DNA of 64,000 bases from Candidatus Aalborgicola danicus (GCA_016703945.1 JADJBC010000002.1:496001-560000), one strand, 5' to 3'. Counted from the first letter of the stretch, positions 19,293 through 28,891 are shown. A program made the numbers and translations. Notes: generated by a model not told the origin, from the sequence alone.

Positions 19293-20465
19293 ATGAACCT
19301 CGAATCCAACACCACTGCCAAAGCCACCGTGCTGGTGGTCGACGACTCACCCGACAATCTGGATCTGTTAAACGAATTGCTGAAGGATGACTACAAAGTC
19401 AAACTGGCCAACAATGGCGCAAAGGCCCTGGTCGTTGCAGAATCCGGCAAGCCGCTGGATCTAATCCTGCTGGACATCATGATGCCTGACATGGACGGCC
19501 TCGAAGTCTGCCAGCGCCTGATGGCCAATCCGGCCACACGGCATATTCCGGTCATCTTTTTGACCGGTAAAGTAACCGTGGAGGACGAAAAACGGGGTTT
19601 CGATCTGGGCGCTGTGGACTACATCACCAAACCCATCAGCCCGCCGCGCCTGTTGGCGCGCGTCAAGGCCCACCTGTCGCTCAAAGAGGCACGCGACTCG
19701 CTGGAGCGGCGCAACCTGGAAGACAAATTGCGGTTTGAGCTGGCCATGGCACAGCAAGTGAAACTCAATACCCTGAAGTCAACCTTTGTCTCGATGACCA
19801 CGCACGAGTTTCGTACCCCGTTGACCACCATTCTGTCTTCGCAGGAGTTGTTGCGCCACTATGCGGGACGCCTGTCTCCACAACAGCGCGATGATGCGCT
19901 GGATCATATTGAAGACGCGGTGCGGCGCATGGTCACGATGCTGGACCAGGTTCTGACAATAAGCCGCGCCGACGCCAATCTGCTCGAATTCAGGCCCAAA
20001 CCGGTGGACATTCCAGCCCTGTGTGAACGCCTGCGTGAAGAGGCGGTGGCGGGTCAATCCCTGCCGGGCACTGAAGCCGAAGCCCTGCTGGCACTGACGG
20101 TGGAAATGGACGACCCCATGGCGCACGCCGACGAAAAACTGTTGCGCCACATCCTGGGTAACCTGCTGTCCAATGCCATCAAGTACACACCCTGCGGTCA
20201 GGGTGCGAGTTTTCTGGCCCGACGCGAGGTCAACGAACTGCTGTTTGAAGTGCAGGACCAGGGTATTGGTATACCGTCCGACGATTTGCCCCGGCTGTTC
20301 GGGAATTTTCACCGAGCCTCCAACGTCGGTGACATCCCGGGCACCGGTCTGGGCCTGACCATCGTCAAGCGTGCGGTTGAAAGCCATGGGGGCACCATTG
20401 CAGTGGCAAGCGAATTGGGAAGTGGCACCCGCTTCACCGTGCGAATTCCGCTGTTTCAGAGTTGA
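19293..20465 (+). CDS. REC-histidine kinase (REC-HisKA-HATPase), soluble
   Basis: The start ATG 19293 (MNLESNTTAKATVLVVDDSPDN) is chosen because the upstream part of the open frame lies inside the preceding gene's end. An N-terminal REC domain (about residues 10-125) has VVDDS, phosphoacceptor in LLDIMMPDMDG and KP in YITKPIS. HisKA follows with MTTHEFRTPLTTIL, then HATPase with QGIGIPSDDL and GTGLGLTIVK. There are no membrane segments, so it must receive its signal through the REC domain, most likely from the upstream propeller hybrid kinase. Its REC domain is strikingly similar to that of the next gene, pointing to duplication. Spacing to the HD-GYP gene is 39 bp, consistent with one operon. 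Confidence 0.92.
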   Translation: MNLESNTTAKATVLVVDDSPDNLDLLNELLKDDYKVKLANNGAKALVVAESGKPLDLILLDIMMPDMDGLEVCQRLMANPATRHIPVIFLTGKVTVEDEKRGFDLGAVDYITKPISPPRLLARVKAHLSLKEARDSLERRNLEDKLRFELAMAQQVKLNTLKSTFVSMTTHEFRTPLTTILSSQELLRHYAGRLSPQQRDDALDHIEDAVRRMVTMLDQVLTISRADANLLEFRPKPVDIPALCERLREEAVAGQSLPGTEAEALLALTVEMDDPMAHADEKLLRHILGNLLSNAIKYTPCGQGASFLARREVNELLFEVQDQGIGIPSDDLPRLFGNFHRASNVGDIPGTGLGLTIVKRAVESHGGTIAVASELGSGTRFTVRIPLFQS

Positions 20466-20504
20466 CCCACGGTCCGATTACATTCGAAGCAAAGGGAGCG
20501 CGCC

Positions 20505-21671
20505 ATGGACCTCGAAGTCAATTTGGTTACGAAGGCCACCGTGCTGGTCGTTGATGACTCACCGGACAACCTGACTTTGTTGAACGAACTGCTCAAGGAT
20601 GTGTACAAAGTCAAGTTGGCCAACAGTGGTGAAAAAGCCCTCAAATTGGCCCAGTCGGGCAAACTGCCTGATCTGATCCTGCTCGACATCATGATGCCGG
20701 TGATGGATGGTTACGAGGTCTGCCGCCAATTGATGGACAACCCGACAACGCGCCATATTCCGGTTATTTTTTTAACCGCCAAGGTCACGGTGGAAGACGA
20801 AAAACGCGGCTTCGACCTGGGCGCCGTGGACTACATTGCCAAACCCATCAGCCCGCCGATTGTGATGGCACGCGTCAAGAACCACCTGGAGCGCAAGGCG
20901 CGGGCCGACTTCCTGCGCGACAAGAGTGACTTCTTGGAGATCGAAGTCGAAAAGCGCACCCGAGAGGTTTCGGCCATCCAGGATGTCACGATCCTCGCCA
21001 TGGCTTCGCTGGCGGAAACCCGCGACTCTGACACCGGCAATCACATCCGACGAACCCAGTTTTACGTCAAGGTGTTGGCTGAAAAGCTGCGCGACCACCC
21101 GCGATTTGCAGCCACCCTGACGGACCGTTACATCACCACTCTGTTCAAATCCGCGCCGCTGCATGACATCGGCAAGGTCGGCATTCCAGACCGGATTTTG
21201 CTCAAGCCCGGCCACTTCGAACCCCATGAGTTCGAGATCATGAAAACCCACACCACACTCGGCAGGGACGCCATCGAACACGCCGAGCAGTCGTTGGGTA
21301 TGCAGGTGGAGTTTTTGTCCATGGCCAAGGAGATCGCCTTGGGCCACCAGGAAAAGTGGGATGGCTCCGGCTACCCGCAGAGCCTCAGCGGCGACGCCAT
21401 TCCGTTGTCCGCGCGCCTGATGGCGATTGCCGACGTTTACGACGCACTGATCAGTCGCAGAGTCTACAAGGACGCCATGTCGCACGATAAGGCGGTGGAC
21501 GTCATCACCCAGGGGCGTGACCGCCATTTCGACCCTGACATGGTTGACGCCTTTTTGGAGCTGCAATCCGAGTTCCGCACTATCGCCACACGGTATGCCG
21601 ACTCTGACCAGGACATGGCGGAAAAGAAGCTGCAACTGGACCGTTTTACCGGGACTGATAGCCCTGATTAA
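20505..21671 (+). CDS. Response regulator with HD-GYP c-di-GMP phosphodiesterase domain (RpfG-like)
   Basis: The REC domain (about residues 10-128) has VVDDS, LLDIMMPVMDG and AKPIS, nearly a copy of the preceding gene's REC. After a short helix comes an HD-GYP domain (about 150-350) with HIRRTQ, the HD pair in APLHDIGKVGIPD, GRDAI, and HQEKWDGSGYP containing the GYP signature. It should hydrolyse c-di-GMP, probably under control of the upstream kinases. It ends the 13657-21671 operon. A terminator-like hairpin within the repeat at 21682-21738 follows directly. Confidence 0.93.
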   Translation: MDLEVNLVTKATVLVVDDSPDNLTLLNELLKDVYKVKLANSGEKALKLAQSGKLPDLILLDIMMPVMDGYEVCRQLMDNPTTRHIPVIFLTAKVTVEDEKRGFDLGAVDYIAKPISPPIVMARVKNHLERKARADFLRDKSDFLEIEVEKRTREVSAIQDVTILAMASLAETRDSDTGNHIRRTQFYVKVLAEKLRDHPRFAATLTDRYITTLFKSAPLHDIGKVGIPDRILLKPGHFEPHEFEIMKTHTTLGRDAIEHAEQSLGMQVEFLSMAKEIALGHQEKWDGSGYPQSLSGDAIPLSARLMAIADVYDALISRRVYKDAMSHDKAVDVITQGRDRHFDPDMVDAFLELQSEFRTIATRYADSDQDMAEKKLQLDRFTGTDSPD

Positions 21672-21681
21672 AACCGCGATG

Positions 21682-21738
21682 TGCTATTATTTTTATAGCT
21701 AATTACGCATATCTCACGTGGGCTATAGCCCATTTTTA
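21682..21738 (+). repeat. Dispersed intergenic element, copy B, with terminator hairpin
   Basis: GCTATtatttttATAGC is followed by ACGCATATCTCACG and TGGGCTATAGCCCA with a T-rich tail, which is a rho-independent terminator for the HD-GYP operon. It matches copy A at 2344-2401 across most of its length. Confidence 0.75.
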
Positions 21739-21761
21739 TATATATTTTTGAAACACGACCC

Positions 21762-22292
21762 ATGATAAAAATCCCCCGCTCCCGTACCGCCGCGCTGACG
21801 GTTTGCCTGGCCGCCTTGGTTCCTTTGCCCACGCTGGCCGATAGCACCTCCTCAGCCTCCAGCGCCGCGTCGACCTCGGTGGGTAGCTCATCAGCCTCCA
21901 TCGAAAAGTCCAGCAACAGCTCGTCCGCCAAGGACCGCGTGGCGCAGGGACACTACACAGTGGTGGCTGTGGCTGAAATACCGCAAAAACCCGGCCTGCT
22001 GCGCGTGCAACTACAACAGGCCGTAGCGGTGGCAAAGGCCGCGGGTACGGACGACCCAGCAGCCTTGGCACCAAACACTGCGACAGCAACGACCGAGTTT
22101 TTCCTGACGCTGCCACGGGCCACCGCCGAGCGCGCGCAACTGGTCGCGGGTCAGACCATAACCGCTGAACAGCGCCCCTACGGCCTGGCCTTTGCGCTTG
22201 TGAACACGCAGACCGGCCAGAAGAGCCCCTTCTTCCTGGTGCTGGACGACGCCTGGTTCCGTGAGCTGGAGAGCCATCCGCTTGGCGTTTAA
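21762..22292 (+). CDS. Exported serine-rich protein of unknown function
   Basis: The 176-residue protein has a signal peptide (KIPRSRTAALTVCLAALVPLPTLA). The mature N-terminus is a low-complexity Ser/Ala/Thr linker (about residues 27-56), followed by a compact domain with VVAVAEIPQKPGLLRVQL and FFLVLDDAWFRELESHPLGV. The spacer suggests a periplasmic or surface-tethered domain. The 3' end overlaps the start of the next exported protein by 32 bp, so the two are probably co-translated and may work together. I do not recognise the family. Confidence 0.75.
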   Translation: MIKIPRSRTAALTVCLAALVPLPTLADSTSSASSAASTSVGSSSASIEKSSNSSSAKDRVAQGHYTVVAVAEIPQKPGLLRVQLQQAVAVAKAAGTDDPAALAPNTATATTEFFLTLPRATAERAQLVAGQTITAEQRPYGLAFALVNTQTGQKSPFFLVLDDAWFRELESHPLGV

Positions 22293-23235
22293 GGGTGTTG
22301 TCGCGGCCCTGACCGCGAGCCTTCTGGCCCAGAGCAGTTGGGCCGGTTCGCTGAACTACTGCCAAGGCCAGGCCGAGCTGAACGCCGATATTCAGGACCG
22401 GCTCATCCAGGTTGCGGCCGTCGTCAAAACCGAGCTGGATCGCTCGGAGCGCAACGTGGCGCTAATATCGCGCTCGGGCCTGGCCCTGCAGCGGCTGGAC
22501 CAGCGGTACTCCCACGCCGGGGTCAGCCTCAAGAGCAGCCCCAACACACCCTGGTCGGTACGCCAGCTCTACTATGCCTGTGACGAACAACGCCCCCGTA
22601 TCTTCGACCAGGGGATGTCCGGCTTTGTGTTGGGTGCGCATGATCCGGCACAGGGTTATGTGTCGCTCGTATTGCTGCCGCCAGAGGCTTCGCAGGCGCT
22701 GGAAGAGACCGCGCGGGATGACCGCCAGGTGCTGGCCCTGCTGGGTGGCACCTATAGCGCCAATGCCCATGCATTCAGCCAGCGATACCAGAATTGCAAC
22801 CAGTGGCTGGCCGAACTGCTGGCCAGTGCCTGGGGGGAACCCTCGCCTGGCGACGGTGCGCGCAGCCAGGCCCAGCAATGGCTGCGTACCCAAGGCTACC
22901 AACCCACGGTGCTCAAACTGAACTGGCAGCCGCTGATGTGGTTGGCCTCTGTGCTGCCCTGGCTGCACAGCGACGACCATCCGGTGGCAGACCTGGCCCA
23001 GGCCCAGTTTCGGGTCAGCATGCCGCAGTCGATTGCATCGTTTGTCCGGGCCCAGTGGCCCTCCTCCACACACATTGAGCTGTGTTACACCGATACCCAC
23101 ATGGTGCTCAGGCGGGGATGGGAGCCCATTGCCGCGGGTTGCGCGCCTGGCCCCCGTGATGAGGTGACCCACTGGCCCCCAACCACGCGTGCGCAGCAAA
23201 CTGCGGACCCAGCCAGCAGCATCGACCGCTACTGA
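22261..23235 (+). CDS. Exported DUF2145-like protein
   Basis: The gene starts with GTG (SWRAIRLAFKG) inside the end of the preceding gene. A signal peptide (VVAALTASLLAQSSWA) is followed by a 290-residue mature chain with LNYCQGQAEL and LYYACDEQRPRIFDQG; several cysteines could form disulfides in the periplasm. The sequence resembles, from memory, the DUF2145 family of betaproteobacterial exported proteins, whose role is unknown. The DUF2145 name is the uncertain part; export and gene reality look secure. The gene converges on yejF with a 3-bp gap. Confidence 0.75.
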   Translation: MSWRAIRLAFKGVVAALTASLLAQSSWAGSLNYCQGQAELNADIQDRLIQVAAVVKTELDRSERNVALISRSGLALQRLDQRYSHAGVSLKSSPNTPWSVRQLYYACDEQRPRIFDQGMSGFVLGAHDPAQGYVSLVLLPPEASQALEETARDDRQVLALLGGTYSANAHAFSQRYQNCNQWLAELLASAWGEPSPGDGARSQAQQWLRTQGYQPTVLKLNWQPLMWLASVLPWLHSDDHPVADLAQAQFRVSMPQSIASFVRAQWPSSTHIELCYTDTHMVLRRGWEPIAAGCAPGPRDEVTHWPPTTRAQQTADPASSIDRY

Positions 23236-23238
23236 CCA

Positions 23239-24831
23239 TCAGGCCAGATGCGCCGCCGCCAGCAAGGCCTTGGTGTAAGGCTGTTGCGGGGCGTCAAACA
23301 AAGCCTGGGCTTCGCCCTCCTCGATCACGTCGCCATTCTTCATGACCATGACCCGATGCGACATGGCGCGAACCACCGCCAGGTCGTGGCTGATGAACAC
23401 GTAACTCAGGCCATAACGCTGCTGCAACTCGGCCAGCAGCTTCAGCACCTGCTGCTGCACCGATACGTCCAGCGCCGAGGTGGGCTCATCCAGCACCAGC
23501 ACCTCGGGGCGCAACACCATGGCGCGGGCGATGGAAATACGTTGCCGCTGCCCACCCGAAAACTCGTGCGGGTAACGCTGCATGACATTGGCCACACCAC
23601 TGCGTTCGCTCAGGCCCACTTCGTCGAGCATTTGCAAGACCAACTGGTCACGCGCGGCCTTGTCCAGGTCAGCACGGTGCAGGGCCAATCCTTCGCCCAC
23701 AATCTGGCCCACGGTCATGCGTGGACTGAGTGAGGCAAACGGGTCCTGGAACACCACCTGCATACGTTTGCGCATGGCGCGCAAGGTCTTGCGGTCGGCT
23801 TTGTCGATGCGTTCGCCACCCATGACAATTTCACCGCCGGAAATGCTTTGCAGCGACAACAGCGCCATGCCCAGCGTGGTTTTGCCGGAGCCGGACTCGC
23901 CCACAATGCCCAGAGTCTCGCCCCTGCGCAATTGCAGGGTGGCGCCGCACACCGCCTTGAACTGGCGCTTGCCAAACCAGCCCTCGGCACTGCTAAAGCT
24001 GACCGCAACGTCCTTGCCTGACAACAACACCGGTGCATCCGCCTGCAAATCGACCACCACACGTTGTGGTCGGCTGGCCATCAGCTTCTGGGTGTAGGCG
24101 TGTTGCGGGTTGGCAAACACGGTCTCGGTGTCACCCAACTCGACCAGTTTGCCGCGCTCCATCACACCCACACGGTGCGTGAAGCGGCGCACCAGATTCA
24201 GGTCATGGGTGATGAACAACAAGGCCATACCCATGTCGCGCTGCAAGGCATCCAGCAGGTCCAGGATCTGGGCCTGAATGGTCACGTCCAGTGCTGTGGT
24301 GGGCTCGTCGCAAATCAACAACTTGGGGCTACAGGCCAGCGCCATGGCGATCATGGCGCGTTGGCGTTGCCCACCGGAGAGCTGGTGCGGGTAGTAGTCG
24401 ATGCGGCGGTCCGGTTCGGGAATGCCGGTCTGCGCCAGCAACTCCACGGCGCGCGTACGGGCGGCGTGGGGGCGCATGGCTTCGTGCAGCTCCAGTACTT
24501 CCCCAATCTGGTTGCCCACCGTGTACAGCGGGTTCAGCGCCGTCATGGGCTCCTGAAAGATCATGCCAATGTCGCCACCCCGTATGCCACGCATCTCGCG
24601 CTCACTCTTGGTCAACAGGTCAGTGCCGTTGAAGCGGATGGCACCGGTGGTGGTGGCCGCATCGGCCAGGCGCAACACCGACAAGGCCGTGATCGACTTG
24701 CCCGATCCCGACTCACCCACCAGTGCGAACTTCTCACCGGGGCGAATAGAAAATGAAACATCGTTGACCACGGTGGACGAACCGAAGCGCACCGTCAGGT
24801 GCTCGATATCAAGCAGGTTGGGCTGGCTCAT
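23239..24831 (-). CDS. yejF: Peptide ABC transporter, fused double ATPase subunit
   Basis: The start is ATG 24829-24831 (MSQPNLLDIEHLTVRFGSS), overlapping the permease stop by four bases. The 530-residue protein carries two complete ABC ATPase domains. The first has GESGSGKS, LSGGQRQRAMIAMA and LLICDEPTTALD; the second has GESGSGKT, FSGGQRQRISIARAM and LVLDEPTSALD. The arrangement and place at the end of yejA-yejB-yejE match the YejABEF oligopeptide (microcin C) importer. It energises uptake at the inner membrane face. Confidence 0.93.
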   Translation of the reverse strand: MSQPNLLDIEHLTVRFGSSTVVNDVSFSIRPGEKFALVGESGSGKSITALSVLRLADAATTTGAIRFNGTDLLTKSEREMRGIRGGDIGMIFQEPMTALNPLYTVGNQIGEVLELHEAMRPHAARTRAVELLAQTGIPEPDRRIDYYPHQLSGGQRQRAMIAMALACSPKLLICDEPTTALDVTIQAQILDLLDALQRDMGMALLFITHDLNLVRRFTHRVGVMERGKLVELGDTETVFANPQHAYTQKLMASRPQRVVVDLQADAPVLLSGKDVAVSFSSAEGWFGKRQFKAVCGATLQLRRGETLGIVGESGSGKTTLGMALLSLQSISGGEIVMGGERIDKADRKTLRAMRKRMQVVFQDPFASLSPRMTVGQIVGEGLALHRADLDKAARDQLVLQMLDEVGLSERSGVANVMQRYPHEFSGGQRQRISIARAMVLRPEVLVLDEPTSALDVSVQQQVLKLLAELQQRYGLSYVFISHDLAVVRAMSHRVMVMKNGDVIEEGEAQALFDAPQQPYTKALLAAAHLA

Positions 24832-25904
24832 GATTTGCGTGTGTCGAAGGCGTCGCGCAGGGCATCGCCGATAAAGGTGAGCAGCGTCATCGTGATGGTG
24901 AGCACCAAGAAGGTGGGGACAATGATCCACCAGGCGTCCAGCCAGTCTTTGCCCTGGTTCAACAGTTCACCCAGCGAGGGCACACTGGACGGCACACCCA
25001 GGCCCAGAAAGTCCAGCGAGGTCAACGCAAAAATGGCACCACTCATACGAAACGGCAGAAAGGTGATGACCGGTGTCAGCGAGTTCGGCAACACATGGCG
25101 GCGGATGATTTGCAGGTTGGACAGGCCCAGCGCCCGAGCCGCCTTCACAAACTCCAGGTTGCGGTTTCGCAAAAACTCGGCGCGCACATAGTCGGATAGA
25201 CCGATCCAGCCAAACAGCGACAACAGCACCAGCAGCAGCAGCAAAGACGGCTCAAAAATAGACGCCACGATGATCAACAAATACAGCTCCGGTACCGCGC
25301 CCCAGATCTCGATCAGGCGCTGCACGGTCAAATCCATACGGCCGCCAAAATAACCCTGGATGGCGCCCATGATCACGCCCAACAACGTACCCGCAAAGGT
25401 CAGCGCAATCGCAAACCAGATGCTGACCCGAAAGCCATACAGCAGCCGCGCCAGCATGTCGCGCCCGAACTTGTCAGTGCCCAGCCAGTTGGCCGCCGAG
25501 GGTGCCGCCGGGTTGGGGTTCTTGCTGAAGTAGTCGATGGACATGGCGGAGTGCTGATTGATGGCACCCAGCTTCCAGTTGCCCGGTTGCGCCAGCAGAC
25601 CGGTGACAAACGGATCTTTCCAGTCCGCCGGTGTGGCGAAGTCACCCCCTAGTGTCTGGTCACTGGGGTTGTTGAGAATCGGGAAATAGGTGCTGCCGTT
25701 GACCTTGGCGACAAAGGGTTTGTCGTTGCTGACCAACTCTCCCAAGGTCGCCAGCACCAGCAGCACCGAAAACAGCCACAGCGACAGGTAACCCAGGCGG
25801 TTGCGCTTAAAACGGGCCCAGGCACGCTGGCCAGGCGACTTGGACACGTCTGCGACGACGGTCCGCGTTTCGGCCATTGGTTCAGCCATAGGAACTGCGC
25901 TCAT
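24828..25904 (-). CDS. yejE: Peptide ABC transporter permease YejE
   Basis: The 358-residue inner-membrane permease has an N-terminal cytoplasmic tail, a first membrane helix (YLSLWLFSVLLVLATLGELV), a long periplasmic loop and a BPD_transp_1 domain with five or so helices. It includes the EAA-type loop EFVKAARALGLSNLQIIRRHVLPN. The NWLGTDKFGRDMLARLLYGFR stretch is typical of DppC/YejE subunits. It overlaps yejB by 4 bp and yejF by 4 bp, so the operon is tightly coupled. Confidence 0.93.
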   Translation of the reverse strand: MSAVPMAEPMAETRTVVADVSKSPGQRAWARFKRNRLGYLSLWLFSVLLVLATLGELVSNDKPFVAKVNGSTYFPILNNPSDQTLGGDFATPADWKDPFVTGLLAQPGNWKLGAINQHSAMSIDYFSKNPNPAAPSAANWLGTDKFGRDMLARLLYGFRVSIWFAIALTFAGTLLGVIMGAIQGYFGGRMDLTVQRLIEIWGAVPELYLLIIVASIFEPSLLLLLVLLSLFGWIGLSDYVRAEFLRNRNLEFVKAARALGLSNLQIIRRHVLPNSLTPVITFLPFRMSGAIFALTSLDFLGLGVPSSVPSLGELLNQGKDWLDAWWIIVPTFLVLTITMTLLTFIGDALRDAFDTRKS

Positions 25905-26941
25905 CGTGACACCGCCTCAAACTGCACCCGTGGGTCTACGACCACGTACAACATATCCGCCACCAGCTTCACGACCAGACCGAGCAGCGTGAAGACATAG
26001 AGAGAGCCCAACACCACAGGGTAATCACGGCGTATGACCGCCTGGTACCCCAACAGCCCCAGGCCATCCAGCGAAAAAAGGGTTTCGATCAATACCGAAC
26101 CGGCAAAAAAAGCGCCGATGAAGGCAGCGGGCAGACCGGTGACCAGGGGGATCAAGGCGTTACGGAAGATATGTTTGTAAAGCACACGGTCCTGGCTCAG
26201 GCCCTTGGCCCGGGCCACCAACACGTATTGCTTGCGAATTTCTTCCACAAAGGTGTTCTTGGTCAGCAAGGTGATGGTGGCAAAGCTGCCAATGGTCAGG
26301 CAGGTCAGCGGCATGGCCAGGTGCCAGAAGTAGTCTTTGACCTTACCGCCCCAACTCAGGTCGGCCCAGTTGTCCGATGTCAGACCGCGCAAGGGAAACA
26401 CATCCCAAAACGTTCCACCGGCAAACAGCACGATCAACAACACACCCAGCACAAAACCGGGTATGGCAAAGCCCACCAGTACCAGCAATGTGGTGGCACT
26501 GTCATACGCACTGCCATCACGCACCGCCTTGCTGACACCCATAGGTATGGATATCAGGTACGAAATCAAAAAGGACCACAAGCCCAGGCTGATGGACACC
26601 GGCAATTTGTCTTTGATCAGGGTCCAGACATCCTTGTTTTGCATGAAGCTGCGGCCTAAGTCGAAACGGGCAAAGTTGCCCAGCATTTCGAAGTAACGCA
26701 CATGGGCTGGTTTGTCAAAACCATACAGTTTTTTCAATTCTTCAATTTGTTTCTTGCTGACATCGCGGCCGGCCTTGTAGGAGCCACCGCCATCACCGCC
26801 CTTTTGCGAAGCCCGGGCCTCGGCCATCACCTGCTCCACCGGTCCGCCGGGCACAAACTGGATCACCACAAAGGTCACTGTGAGTACGCCCAGCAGCGTG
26901 GGAATCAGCAGCAGCAGTCGTTTAATGAGATAGGCGATCAT
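25901..26941 (-). CDS. yejB: Peptide ABC transporter permease YejB
   Basis: The 346-residue inner-membrane subunit opens MIAYLIKRLLLLIPTLLGVLTVTFVVIQFVPGGPVEQ, the usual N-terminus of DppB/YejB. A basic linker (GGGSYKAGRDVSKKQIEELKKLYG) is followed by the permease domain with the coupling loop YVLVARAKGLSQDRVLYKHIFRN. It starts 6 bp after yejA and overlaps yejE by four bases. Confidence 0.93.
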   Translation of the reverse strand: MIAYLIKRLLLLIPTLLGVLTVTFVVIQFVPGGPVEQVMAEARASQKGGDGGGSYKAGRDVSKKQIEELKKLYGFDKPAHVRYFEMLGNFARFDLGRSFMQNKDVWTLIKDKLPVSISLGLWSFLISYLISIPMGVSKAVRDGSAYDSATTLLVLVGFAIPGFVLGVLLIVLFAGGTFWDVFPLRGLTSDNWADLSWGGKVKDYFWHLAMPLTCLTIGSFATITLLTKNTFVEEIRKQYVLVARAKGLSQDRVLYKHIFRNALIPLVTGLPAAFIGAFFAGSVLIETLFSLDGLGLLGYQAVIRRDYPVVLGSLYVFTLLGLVVKLVADMLYVVVDPRVQFEAVSR

Positions 26942-26947
26942 GCTGTT

Positions 26948-28891
26948 TTACTTCCGGGGGGTTTCGCCATGGGGTTCCTTGCTCCACCAGGTCCACAGCG
27001 GCCAGGGCGGCGAACTGGCATCGGGGTAGGAATCCGCTACAAAATACTTGGCCTGGACTGCAGGAATGCCAAAGCGATTCCAGTAAGAGATTTGTTCTTC
27101 CGGAATGTAGACCTGTGGTATCTGCCAGAAACTCCACATCACCACCCGATCCAAAGCCCGAGTAGCAGTGCGCAACTCTTCCACCGTTGTGGCCGAACCA
27201 ATGCGCTCGATCAGAGCATCAACCGCGCGGCTTTTGACGCCCCGGTAATTGCTGTTACCTGGCTCGTCTGCCGATTTGCTGCCGTAGCTGGAGGCCAAAT
27301 CCGAGGCGCTGGGCACTGTGAAGTCACCCTCCACAATGATCATCAGATCGAAGTCATATTGCTCTAAGCGTCGGCGAAAAAGTGCAAAGTCCACCATGCG
27401 CTCTTTCATGGTGATGCCCAGCTTTTCCAGGTTGCGCTGGTAGTCAATCAGGGTGCCGGGTTGGTTGGAGGCCATGAACTCGAACTCGAACGCCTCACCC
27501 TTGGCATTGCGCAATTTACCGTCGGCGGCTACCTTCCAGCCCGCTTGCGTCAACATGTCACGGGCTTGACGCAAATGTTCACGCAGCGCATTGGGACCTG
27601 TCAAATTGTCCGGTGGCACAAAAGGGGGGCCAAACACCCGTGGAGGCAACTCGGCGCGAAAGGGCTCCAGCAGTTTCAGTTCGTCGGCCGACGGCGCACC
27701 TGCGGCAGCAAACTCGGAATTGTTGAATACGCTGTATGCATGCGAGAAGGTGCGGTACTGGTTGTATTTGTCGAAATCCCAGGCCAGCATCAAGGCTTCA
27801 CGCACCCGCACGTCCTGGAACAGGGGGCGGCGCTGGTTCAGGTGCATGGACTGCAAGCCCTGCCCGTTAGAGGTTTTGAATGCTTTCTTGACGATGCTTC
27901 CGCTGTCCCATTTGGGACCCCTGTGTTTGCGCACCCATGAACTGGCGCGGTATTCCTTGATCAGGTCGAACTCACCGGCCTTGAAACCCTCCCAAGCGAC
28001 AGCATCGTCGCTGTACATCCGGTAGCGGATGCGGTCAAAATTAAAATGCCCGCGCCGCGCCGGAAGGTCTTTGGCCCAGTAGTTTGGGTTGCGCTTGAAG
28101 GCAATACGGCTGGGCATCTCGAAGGTGTCGATGACATAGGGACCGGTACCAATCGGTTCATCGGTGATCACGTCATCAAACTTTTTGCCAGCGCCCCACT
28201 TCTGCGAAAAAATCCGCAGCATGCCTGCGGCAAAAACCGCATCGACTGTTTTGTTGGTGAGTTCGATGCGCACCGTCTGTGCGTCCACCACCACCGCACG
28301 CTGCAGGTCGGCAACTTCGGCCTGAACAGCCGGGCTGGCCTCCTTGCTCTTGACTCGTTCAAGCGAGTAAACCACGTCCTGCGGCGTTACCGCGTCGCCA
28401 TTGCTGAAGCGGGCCTTGGGGTTGAGGCGAAACGCGACCGACGACAGATCAGGGGCAACAAAAATGGATTCTGCAATCAGGCCATACATGGCCAGTGGCT
28501 CGTCCATGGACCGTATGGCCAGACCCTCCAACATGAAATAAAGCACGCCGCCAGGTGAATTACCCCGCGTCGTAAACGGATTGAATTTGTCGAAGCTGGT
28601 GCGCCGGTCCGGGTTCTTCAGGTTCAGCGTCCCTCCCTTGGGCGCGTCCGCGTTAACGTATTCAAAGTGCGCGAAATCGGCCGGGTACTTCGGTGGTGCA
28701 TAGGCCGAGATTGCGTGCGCCCAGACACCCGTTTGAATGGGTGCTACGGGCACTTTGATCAAGGGCGGTTTGGATAAAACCGGGGCTGCGGATGCGGCAA
28801 AGGCAGGGATAGCGCCCAAGGCCAAACTCACTGTGAGAGAAAGGCAAACACCGACAAAGCCCGACTCAAGGCGAGAGGGGATATTTAGCAT
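26948..28891 (-). CDS. yejA: Periplasmic peptide-binding protein YejA
   Basis: The start is placed at ATG 28889-28891 (MLNIPSRLESGFVG), giving a normal signal peptide ending AIPAFAASA; an ATG 11 codons upstream is possible. The SBP_bac_5 family is shown by ALSAYAPPKYPADF-like opening segments (here HAISAYAPPKYPADFAHFEY), NADAPKGGTLNL, FSNGDAVTPQDVVYSLERV and YKAGEFD-type motifs (FKAGEFDLI). At about 647 residues it is the right length for a YejA extracytoplasmic oligopeptide receptor. It is the first gene of the yejABEF operon. Confidence 0.92.
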   Translation of the reverse strand: MLNIPSRLESGFVGVCLSLTVSLALGAIPAFAASAAPVLSKPPLIKVPVAPIQTGVWAHAISAYAPPKYPADFAHFEYVNADAPKGGTLNLKNPDRRTSFDKFNPFTTRGNSPGGVLYFMLEGLAIRSMDEPLAMYGLIAESIFVAPDLSSVAFRLNPKARFSNGDAVTPQDVVYSLERVKSKEASPAVQAEVADLQRAVVVDAQTVRIELTNKTVDAVFAAGMLRIFSQKWGAGKKFDDVITDEPIGTGPYVIDTFEMPSRIAFKRNPNYWAKDLPARRGHFNFDRIRYRMYSDDAVAWEGFKAGEFDLIKEYRASSWVRKHRGPKWDSGSIVKKAFKTSNGQGLQSMHLNQRRPLFQDVRVREALMLAWDFDKYNQYRTFSHAYSVFNNSEFAAAGAPSADELKLLEPFRAELPPRVFGPPFVPPDNLTGPNALREHLRQARDMLTQAGWKVAADGKLRNAKGEAFEFEFMASNQPGTLIDYQRNLEKLGITMKERMVDFALFRRRLEQYDFDLMIIVEGDFTVPSASDLASSYGSKSADEPGNSNYRGVKSRAVDALIERIGSATTVEELRTATRALDRVVMWSFWQIPQVYIPEEQISYWNRFGIPAVQAKYFVADSYPDASSPPWPLWTWWSKEPHGETPRK

